NCBI GenBank assembly: GCA_005787865.1
Contig: SXZN01000084.1
Span: 1-10,154, forward strand
DNA: 10,154 nt
Origin: Opitutaceae bacterium
GTDB taxonomy: Bacteria; Verrucomicrobiota; Verrucomicrobiia; Opitutales; Opitutaceae
Direction: 5' to 3'
Part shown: positions 4,496-10,154 of the stretch, piece after piece
Numbering within the stretch: the stretch's first letter is position 1
How the letters are laid out: every line of letters starts with the position of its first letter
Position numbers and translations under genes: made by a program
Notes under the pieces: generated by a model
Seen by the model: the letters and a program-made list of their open reading frames with translations, nothing else
Told to the model about the DNA's origin: nothing
Databases searched by the model: none

Positions 4496-6622
4496 ATGCT
4501 AACTCGGACCCCATGGTTTTATTTTATTCTGACGCTGTCGGCCGCCGCCGCTAGTGCGCAAATTTCGCCCGCTGCCGCGCGTGAGCCGGCACCCATCGCG
4601 CTGGCGCCCCTTCGCGTCACCGCAGATGTCTGGGCCTCGCCTCTCGCGCGCATGCCGGCAAGCGTATCGGTCTTCGATGAGACCAGTCTTCGCGCAGGCG
4701 CCGTGCGGCATTTTGGCGATTTGGTGGATCAGATGCCCAATCTTACTTGGACGGGCGGCACCTCGCGCCCCCGCTATCTGCAGATTCGTGGACTGGGGGA
4801 AAATTCTCAATACGAGGGCGAGACGCCCGACTCAGCGGTGCGCTTTCTAATCGATGATTTTGATTTCACGGGCTTAGGGACCATCGGCAGTACGTTTGAT
4901 GTGAGCCAAGTCGAGGTGCTGCGCGGCGCACAGGCGGGCGCGTTCGGAGCGAACGCGGCCGGCGGGGTGGTGCGGCTGGTGACCAATGCCCCGACGCCAT
5001 TCTGGGCGGGACAAGCCGAGAGCAGTGTGGGCAGCGCTGCTTTGCGTACCGGGAGCTTAGCGTTCGGTGGTCCACTCGTAGCGGCCCGCCCGGAGCAATT
5101 CATGGCGCGGGTTGCCTTGCAGCAAACTTCGAGCGACGGTTTTCGGCGCAATGTGACATTGAACCAAGCGACGAACGCGCGGGATGAATTCACGGCGCGG
5201 GTCCGGCTCACGTGGAATCCGCAGCCCCTCTGGACTTGGGCCGGTGCGGCGATCGCGGCTAATTTCAATAACGGCTTCGATGCCTTCGCTTTGGATAATA
5301 ATGGTCGCTTCACTTACAGCGATCAGCCTGGACGCGACGAACAGCGCTCGCTCGCCGCTAGTTTGCGTGGCACGTACCGCGGTTGGGCCGCTGCGCGCTT
5401 CACGACCGTAACCAGTGGCGTGCACTCCCGTTCAATTTATAGCTATGATGATGACTGGACTGCGGCCTCCTATGCCGGGTTCAGTGATCTGCGCCGCGAG
5501 CGCACGGTACTAAATCAAGAACTGCGGCTCGACTCAGAGCCTCTGGCTGCGTCGGAGAAGGGCGCTCGTTGGACCCTGGGAGCTTTTTTCTCGAGTACGG
5601 CGGAAGCTAGTCAGTATGTGGGGCAAGATCCTTACAGCCGGCGTGGCCTCGCTACGCAGTATGACGCGCGAAACGCGGCCCTGTTTGGTCAGTGGGGGCA
5701 CAATTTTACCGCGCGCACGCGACTCGTGGTTGGCCTGCGGGCGGAGCGCATCGCGCTCACGGGTAACGGCAAGAAAATGCTCACGTATCTTAATCCGAGC
5801 GCTACCGAGCCAGTCGTCACACTGGCGCCCCGTTTTAGCGACATCTTGCCTGGGGGTAAGTTAACGCTCGAACATGAATTGAGTGATCATGAATTTGCCT
5901 TTCTGGCACTGACGCGGGGCTACAAGGCGGGTGGCATCAATATTGATGCGCGAATTGATCAAACCCAAGATCCTCTGACCTACGCCAGTGAGTATCTCTG
6001 GCAGTATGAAGCTGGATTGCGGGGGCACTGGCTGGAGCAGCAACTGACCGGAGAGATCACCGCCTTTTTGATTCAGCGGGCGAATACCCAAATCCGGGAT
6101 TCGGCCGGGTTCGGTGGGAATTATCGTTTTTTCACTGATAATGCTCAGCGCGCGCAGGTTGCTGGCGTAGAGGCGGCGGGGAGTTATGCCCTCACTAAAA
6201 AATGGTCGCTGCGCGGCACGCTGGCGCTGATGCAATCTCATCTGCAACCTTTCACTCTAGCGAATGGCAATGTGGGTGGAGGGCGGACGCTCCCGAACAC
6301 ACCCCGTTACGGTTATACTTTTTCTACGAGCTATCGTCCTGCATCGGGTTTTTTCGCTTCCGCCGAATGGGTCGCCCGTGCACAGCAATTTGATTCGAAC
6401 AATCAAAACGAGTTCCGCCGAGCATTTCAGGTTATTAATGCCACGTGGGGTTATGCGTGGCGGACGTGGACCCTGACGCTCTGGGGCAAAAATCTGCTCA
6501 ATGAAAAATATGATCAACGGGTCTTTTTCTTTGGCAATGAGGATCCCGACTATCTTGAAAAACGTTACGAGGATCGGGCTGCGCCCCGCCAGATCGGGTT
6601 AACCGCGGCTTATCGCTTTTGA
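4496..6622 (+). CDS. TonB-dependent outer-membrane receptor, probably for thiamine or a precursor
   Basis: The product is a 708-residue outer-membrane beta-barrel with a plug that imports scarce nutrients using TonB-ExbBD energy. The ATG at 4496 gives a clean signal peptide (MLTRTPWFYFILTLSAAAASA, cleavage near 21-22). The plug follows at about 35-165, with VSVFDETSL (57-65), LQIRGLGENS (95-104) and VEVLRGAQAGAFGANAAGG (139-157), matching the usual EVLRGPQ...YGRNAAGG signature. The barrel fills the rest, with KNLLNEKYD near the end and a terminal phenylalanine (AAYRF) as in barrel-assembly signals. The TPP riboswitch directly upstream points to thiamine or its pyrimidine or thiazole parts as substrate; TPP-controlled receptors of this kind have been proposed as thiamine transporters. 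Substrate is therefore inferred from regulation, not from residues. The reading frame stays open upstream to 4364, but that part is riboswitch. No other thi genes are in the window. Confidence 0.9.
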   Translation: MLTRTPWFYFILTLSAAAASAQISPAAAREPAPIALAPLRVTADVWASPLARMPASVSVFDETSLRAGAVRHFGDLVDQMPNLTWTGGTSRPRYLQIRGLGENSQYEGETPDSAVRFLIDDFDFTGLGTIGSTFDVSQVEVLRGAQAGAFGANAAGGVVRLVTNAPTPFWAGQAESSVGSAALRTGSLAFGGPLVAARPEQFMARVALQQTSSDGFRRNVTLNQATNARDEFTARVRLTWNPQPLWTWAGAAIAANFNNGFDAFALDNNGRFTYSDQPGRDEQRSLAASLRGTYRGWAAARFTTVTSGVHSRSIYSYDDDWTAASYAGFSDLRRERTVLNQELRLDSEPLAASEKGARWTLGAFFSSTAEASQYVGQDPYSRRGLATQYDARNAALFGQWGHNFTARTRLVVGLRAERIALTGNGKKMLTYLNPSATEPVVTLAPRFSDILPGGKLTLEHELSDHEFAFLALTRGYKAGGINIDARIDQTQDPLTYASEYLWQYEAGLRGHWLEQQLTGEITAFLIQRANTQIRDSAGFGGNYRFFTDNAQRAQVAGVEAAGSYALTKKWSLRGTLALMQSHLQPFTLANGNVGGGRTLPNTPRYGYTFSTSYRPASGFFASAEWVARAQQFDSNNQNEFRRAFQVINATWGYAWRTWTLTLWGKNLLNEKYDQRVFFFGNEDPDYLEKRYEDRAAPRQIGLTAAYRF

Positions 6623-6633
6623 TCAAGAGGCGG

Positions 6634-6666
6634 GTGATCGCTGAGGTTTGCAGCCCCAGCGATCGC
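6634..6666. terminator. Stem-loop between convergent genes, possible weak terminator
   Basis: GATCGCTG (6636-6643) and CAGCGATC (6657-6664) form a perfect 8-bp stem that can extend by a G-U and a G-C pair outward and by GG/CC inside after a mismatch. It lies between the receptor stop at 6622 and the end of the M16 gene at 6712. AATTTT follows on the + strand only after several bases, so termination would be weak in either direction. Confidence 0.4.
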
Positions 6667-6711
6667 GCGAATTTTGTAAAGCAAAGTGATTCGCATGCTG
6701 AACCCGGGCCG

Positions 6712-8058
6712 TTATTTTTTGGACACGGGCGTGGTTACCGCTCCTGGGATAGTGCCGGCTTTGATAATGAACATCTCATCGGGCTTCAGATATTTTTTGG
6801 CGACGCTGTTCACTTGTTCGAGGGTTAACGCCTCGATCACCTGAGGATATTGATCCAGCCAAGTCTGATCGTAGCCACGGTGCACGGCCATTAACAGCGC
6901 ACCTGCGAGGCCGTCGGTGGTGGCAAGCCCCACCTTGAAGCTGCCCACCAGATTAGTTTTACGGTAAGCGAGCTCATCCGGGGTGATACCTTTTTCATGC
7001 CACTTCGCTAATTGGGCTTTAGCTGAGGTGATGCCTTTTTCTAGAAGGGCTGGCGCAAATGTAGCGGTCAGGCGCCAGTCACCATCGCTGAAGGTATCCT
7101 TCGTTACGTTGGAATAAATGCCATACGTAAGGCCTTCCTTATCGCGGACCGTCTGCATCAGCCGGCCCGAGAAACCACCCCCACCAAGCACCGCCGTGGC
7201 TACTTTTAGTGCCTGGTAGTCTGGATCGCTATATTTGAGTCCGGTGGTTTGGCCGATGACAACAGAGACGCTGGTTTTGCCAGGGATAAAGACATTTTGA
7301 TTTTTAGCGGAGTCGGTTGCGGTGGCCTTAGCGGGATGATGAAGTTCAACACCACCGGTCCAGCCATGGAAGCTAGTCGTTAAGGCAGTGCTGATGGCCG
7401 TCGTATCAACATCACCCACGAGTACTAACGTGCAGTGCGCTGGGCCGTAATATTTAGCATGGAACGCTTTAATTTCTTCAATGGTAGCACTGGCGATGGC
7501 GGCCAAATATTCATCGGTCGAAGGCTCGTGATTCGGATGGCCTGCGGGATAAGCGGCCCGGTTAAAAGCGTCGCCGGCGCGGAAATCAGTATTTTCAAGT
7601 TGGCGCTGTAGGCTGCCCGCGAATTGTTTTTTTGCTTTGATCAGTTCCTCTGCGGCGAGCGCAGGATAGCGAAGCTGTTCTGCGATAAGTCCAATGACGA
7701 GGGCGACATCTTTTTTAAGGCACTTCGCTGTGATGTTCAGCATTTGGGCGCCGGCACGGAAGGAGATGCTTGCGCCCACGCGTTCAAGTTTCTCGGCGAT
7801 CGCAAATTGATTCTGAATCGTCGTGCCTTGCTCGAGCAACATCCCCGCGAGGGTGGGAATAGCCACGTTGCCGTCGCCAGCAAAGATATCCCCGGCTGGT
7901 AACGAGCCCTCAATGGTGACGACGTCATTCACTCCGGTTTTATAAATCAGCACATCAAGTCCTGCGATTTTGGCGCGTTGCACCTGGGGCGCAATCTGCG
8001 CGAATCCAGCGGAGAGCAGCAGGCTGAGTGAGAGGCAAAGAAAAGTAATAAATTTCAT
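6712..8058 (-). CDS. Exported M16-family protein, non-catalytic subunit
   Basis: The 448-residue product has a signal peptide (MKFITFLCLSLSLLLSAGFA, cleavage near 20) and two M16 half-domains (about 25-225 and 240-440). Where active members have HxxEH, this protein has TLAGM (69-73) before LLEQGT, so the zinc site is lost. The second half keeps the hallmark region with GRLMQTVRDKEGLTYGIYS (298-316), including the Arg/Tyr-type residues (Arg305, Tyr312) used for substrate contacts in partner subunits. It lies 21 bases after the catalytic M16 gene on the same strand, which suggests a heterodimer like mitochondrial processing peptidase alpha/beta or bacterial split M16B enzymes. No Shine-Dalgarno precedes the ATG, only a pyrimidine-rich tract (ACTTTTCTC). 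Substrate unknown. Confidence 0.92.
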   Translation of the reverse strand: MKFITFLCLSLSLLLSAGFAQIAPQVQRAKIAGLDVLIYKTGVNDVVTIEGSLPAGDIFAGDGNVAIPTLAGMLLEQGTTIQNQFAIAEKLERVGASISFRAGAQMLNITAKCLKKDVALVIGLIAEQLRYPALAAEELIKAKKQFAGSLQRQLENTDFRAGDAFNRAAYPAGHPNHEPSTDEYLAAIASATIEEIKAFHAKYYGPAHCTLVLVGDVDTTAISTALTTSFHGWTGGVELHHPAKATATDSAKNQNVFIPGKTSVSVVIGQTTGLKYSDPDYQALKVATAVLGGGGFSGRLMQTVRDKEGLTYGIYSNVTKDTFSDGDWRLTATFAPALLEKGITSAKAQLAKWHEKGITPDELAYRKTNLVGSFKVGLATTDGLAGALLMAVHRGYDQTWLDQYPQVIEALTLEQVNSVAKKYLKPDEMFIIKAGTIPGAVTTPVSKK

Positions 8059-8079
8059 GAGAAAAGTACGGTTAGGAAT

Positions 8080-9468
8080 TTATTTCGCGCTCGATTTGGT
8101 GGCCACTGCTGGGGCCGAGGGCGTTTGGGGGATAAACCAGCCGGTCGTGCTTTGATCGACGTTGAGATATTTATTAGCCACGCGCAGCACATCGGCGGGG
8201 GTGACCTGCTGGAGAGCTTCATCCAGCGTCACGTAAAGCGTCCAGTCTCCCGCCGCGATAAATTCATTAATTTTTCCAGCGATCGCGAACGAGCCATCTC
8301 GTTGATAAGCAGAATCGGCGAGCGCCTTGGCGATTGCCGCTTGGACTTCCGTGGCAGTCACCCCGTGCTGTTTAAGTTTTTCGACTTCATCGACGGCAAT
8401 CTTTTCAACTTGCTCATGGCTCGCGCCCGGAGCGAGGGGGATGAAAGTAAAATGCAGCGAGGGATCACGCAGCGCGAAGGGTCCCGTGAAAACGCCGGTG
8501 GAGAGATTCTTGTCCGTGAGCTCGCGATAGAGTCGGCTGTTTTTGCCGTCACCGAGAATAGACCCCAGGATGGCAAGGGCCGGAAAATCAGGGTGCGTGG
8601 CCGCCGGAGATTTGTGCGCGATGGCAACGACGCCTAGCTGGCCTGGGCGTTTTACGACCACGCGGCGCGGGCCCGTCTGCTCTGGTTCTTCAGTATATAC
8701 TTGAGGGATGGGGCGCGGGGCGCGGGTGATGACGCCGTAATGCTGTTTGATCAACCCGAGGGCCTCGGCGCTCTGAAAGTCGCCGACCAAGGTAACGGTC
8801 GCATTGTCCGGCCAATAGAAGGTGTCGTAAAATTCGCGCAATTTTTCGATAGTAACTTTTTCAATATCTGAGCGCCAGCCAATGGTATTGTGATGGTAAG
8901 GATGGGCGACGTAGGCGGCCGCAAAAATCTCCTTGATGAGCGATTGGATGGGGCTGTTCTCGCCGCGCTCAAATTCATTGCGCACCACCGTCATTTCCGG
9001 TCGGCGATCAGACTCGCGCAGAAGTAAGTTGCGCATGCGGTCGGCTTCCATGCCGACCACCATCGCTAACTGGTCGCTGCCTAAATTTTCATAATAATTA
9101 GTGCGATCGAGATAAGTCGTCGCATTAAATTGTGCGCCGGTGCGAGACAGCAGCTGATCAACGGAGTTGCCCTTGTCGCGGTTATAATTGACGGAACCCT
9201 TGAACATCAGGTGCTCCAGTAGATGAGTTGAGCCCGTGGTGCCAGTAACCTCGTTGCGCGAGCCCACGTGGTAAGTTACCATGAAAGTAATGACGGGCGC
9301 GGAAGTCTCGGGGATGAGCAGCACCTGCAGGCCGTTGGCATCGAGGGTATATTCATCGATCCCGCCGCGGGATTTTACATAGGTGAAGCCCTCTACGGCC
9401 GCGGGGGTCGCCCGCAGAGCGGTCACAGCTACGAGTAAGATGAAGGCTAGCTGGGGTATTTTAATCAT
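8080..9468 (-). CDS. Exported M16-family zinc metalloprotease, catalytic subunit
   Basis: The 462-residue product has a signal peptide (MIKIPQLAFILLVAVTALRA, cleavage near 20-24) and so acts in the periplasm or cell envelope. The inverted zinc motif HxxEH is intact: His82, Glu85 and His86 in STHLLEHLMFKGS. The distal zinc ligand is most likely Glu165 in VVRNEFERGENSP. FYWPDNATVTLVGDF (about 217-231) closes the first half-domain. In the second half, the place of the usual RGLAYS-type motif reads LTDKNLSTGVF, so the Arg/Tyr pair appears lost. This is complementary to the next gene and suggests that the two proteins share one active chamber. The start lies 12 bases after the small membrane-protein gene, with a pyrimidine tract (CCCCTTTTCTT) and no Shine-Dalgarno. 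Substrates are probably unfolded peptides. Confidence 0.95.
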   Translation of the reverse strand: MIKIPQLAFILLVAVTALRATPAAVEGFTYVKSRGGIDEYTLDANGLQVLLIPETSAPVITFMVTYHVGSRNEVTGTTGSTHLLEHLMFKGSVNYNRDKGNSVDQLLSRTGAQFNATTYLDRTNYYENLGSDQLAMVVGMEADRMRNLLLRESDRRPEMTVVRNEFERGENSPIQSLIKEIFAAAYVAHPYHHNTIGWRSDIEKVTIEKLREFYDTFYWPDNATVTLVGDFQSAEALGLIKQHYGVITRAPRPIPQVYTEEPEQTGPRRVVVKRPGQLGVVAIAHKSPAATHPDFPALAILGSILGDGKNSRLYRELTDKNLSTGVFTGPFALRDPSLHFTFIPLAPGASHEQVEKIAVDEVEKLKQHGVTATEVQAAIAKALADSAYQRDGSFAIAGKINEFIAAGDWTLYVTLDEALQQVTPADVLRVANKYLNVDQSTTGWFIPQTPSAPAVATKSSAK

Positions 9469-9480
9469 AAGAAAAGGGGA

Positions 9481-9818
9481 TTAATTAAGTTCGTGTACTT
9501 GAGCACACGGTCGGGCTGCTGCCAATAGGACAAAAGGAGCAAATGGGGCGCTGAGCGGTCCGTTAACATCGCGAGCGTCATAGCGGTCGATGACGCCGTA
9601 CAGCAGCCAGGTAATGGCGGTGGAGTAGGCGGTCATGCAGACCGCTGGCAGAAAAAACATCGGCCGGCTGCGGCCTGCTGCTGGCGCACCCCGGCGAGCA
9701 AAGCGAAGACATCATGCTCGGGGGAGGTTGGGCTCGTGCCGGGCGCCGCATTAAGTCGTTCGAATTGGGCGGTTTTATGACAACATTTCTGCCGGGTAGG
9801 CTCGGGGGAAAGGGACAT
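9481..9818 (-). CDS. Small membrane protein split over two frames (candidate -1 frameshift)
   Basis: The first frame runs from ATG at 9818 (or TTG at 9830, overlapping the recD2 stop) to TGA at 9633-9635, giving 61 residues. The -1 frame continues to TAA at 9481-9483. At the junction the 0-frame codons are TGT TTT TTC, a T TTT TTC slippery-type heptamer (9651-9657), followed after 5 bases by a 6-bp stem-loop (GCGGTC/GACCGC, 9629-9645) that contains the TGA. A shift would give 112 residues: a cytoplasmic part of about 50 residues, a membrane segment (LPAVCMTAYSTAITWLLYGVI, about 57-77) and a second hydrophobic stretch (APFVLLAAA). Codons in both parts end mostly in G or C, as in a coding gene. 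The -1 frame also has its own ATG at 9660. Programmed frameshift, mutation or read error in the six-base run, or two overlapping genes all remain possible. The family is not recognised. Confidence 0.55.
9629..9657 (-). promoter_or_regulatory. Candidate -1 frameshift signal
   Basis: On the reverse strand, T TTT TTC in the correct phase (9657 down to 9651) is followed by the 5-base spacer TGCCA and the perfect stem GCGGTC-TGCAT-GACCGC (9645 down to 9629). The 0-frame TGA lies across loop and stem. Heptamer, spacing and hairpin fit the known layout of bacterial -1 frameshift sites, although the stem is short. Confidence 0.4.
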
Positions 9819-9826
9819 GGCTTTAT

Positions 9827-10154
9827 TCAAAGGCTCTGGCCCAAGATTTTTTGGCGGAGGTGAGTGCAGCGCAATTTTGCTTCAGCATTGCGCACCGCCA
9901 TGCCGTAGGCCGCTGGCTCGCCAACGATGAATACTTTTTTTCGGCCCCGCGTAATCGCCGTGTAGATCAAATTGCGCTGGAGCATCACAAAGTGCGCTTT
10001 GAGTAGCGGGACAATGACGATGGGATATTCGCTGCCCTGTGATTTATGAATGCTGATGGCATAGGCTAGGCCGAGATCACCAAATTCATTGCGCTCAAAG
10101 GTATGCTGGGCGCCGTCGAATTCGGCGGTCAGCGTTCCCTTAACGCCATCAATC
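9827..10154 (-). CDS. recD2: RecD2/TraA-type ATP-dependent DNA helicase, C-terminal end
   Basis: Reading leftward from the right edge gives about 108 residues up to TGA at 9827-9829. The segment shows the superfamily 1 helicase C-terminal motifs: DLGLAYAISIHKSQGSEYP (motif V region) and QRNLIYTAITRGRKKVFIVG (motif VI region), followed by AVRNAEAKLRCTHLRQKI, an ending typical of RecD2-like enzymes. RecD2 is a 5'-3' DNA helicase that acts in repair without RecBC; stand-alone RecD versus TraA-like cannot be settled from this part. The N-terminal domains and Walker A motif lie outside the window. The stop is followed after 8 bases by the ATG of the small membrane-protein gene, so the four leftward genes could form one transcript. 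Confidence 0.92.
   Translation of the reverse strand, partial: IDGVKGTLTAEFDGAQHTFERNEFGDLGLAYAISIHKSQGSEYPIVIVPLLKAHFVMLQRNLIYTAITRGRKKVFIVGEPAAYGMAVRNAEAKLRCTHLRQKILGQSL

Noticed and set aside
4807..5425. Long antisense frames of 168 and 122 codons opposite the receptor gene
   Set aside because: Opposite a well-supported coding region with GC-rich third positions, which commonly creates such frames; products are arginine- and alanine-rich and resemble no family.
6659..6666. GCGATCGC octamer (HIP1-like palindrome)
   Set aside because: A single copy that is part of the stem-loop; nothing suggests a repeat family in this window.

Overview
The window is compact chromosomal DNA from a Gram-negative bacterium. 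It carries a Kdo-activation gene (lipopolysaccharide synthesis), a TonB-dependent outer-membrane receptor and two exported proteases. The protein style (paired exported M16 proteases, a RecD2/TraA-type helicase ending, a lysine 2,3-aminomutase) and start codons mostly without a Shine-Dalgarno sequence would fit the Verrucomicrobiota, perhaps Opitutae. That placement is inference from style, not from a marker gene.

Layout. 1-252 (-): start of an HPr-type phosphocarrier gene running off the left edge. 335-1081 (+): kdsB. 1092-2264 (-): carA, convergent with kdsB and 10 bases from it. 2430-3614 (+): a KamA-type lysine 2,3-aminomutase. 3615-4118: an AT-rich island without a convincing gene, holding two 26-bp direct repeats, a 12-bp perfect inverted repeat, and two related units that each end in a strong GC-rich hairpin; these may be tandem small RNA genes. 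4119-4304 (-): a doubtful 61-codon ORF with the best Shine-Dalgarno sequence in the window. 4329-4495: a TPP (THI-box) riboswitch and its expression platform. 4496-6622 (+): the TonB-dependent receptor it controls, hence probably an outer-membrane transporter for thiamine or a thiamine precursor. 6712-10154 (-): an apparent operon read right to left: 3' end of recD2, a small membrane protein split over two frames, a catalytic M16 metalloprotease and a non-catalytic M16 partner.

How the parts work together. The receptor and riboswitch form a thiamine-responsive uptake unit: high cytoplasmic TPP should shut off the receptor. The two M16 proteins look like complementary halves of one heterodimeric periplasmic peptidase: one keeps the zinc site HxxEH, the other has lost it but keeps the Arg/Tyr-type C-terminal motif. 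KdsB and CarA are housekeeping enzymes.

Points most worth a second look: the tandem hairpin units at 3826-4104; the -1 frame junction at a slippery-type T TTT TTC heptamer followed by a stem-loop at 9629-9657; and the riboswitch-receptor pair, whose receptor reading frame can easily be mis-started inside the riboswitch.
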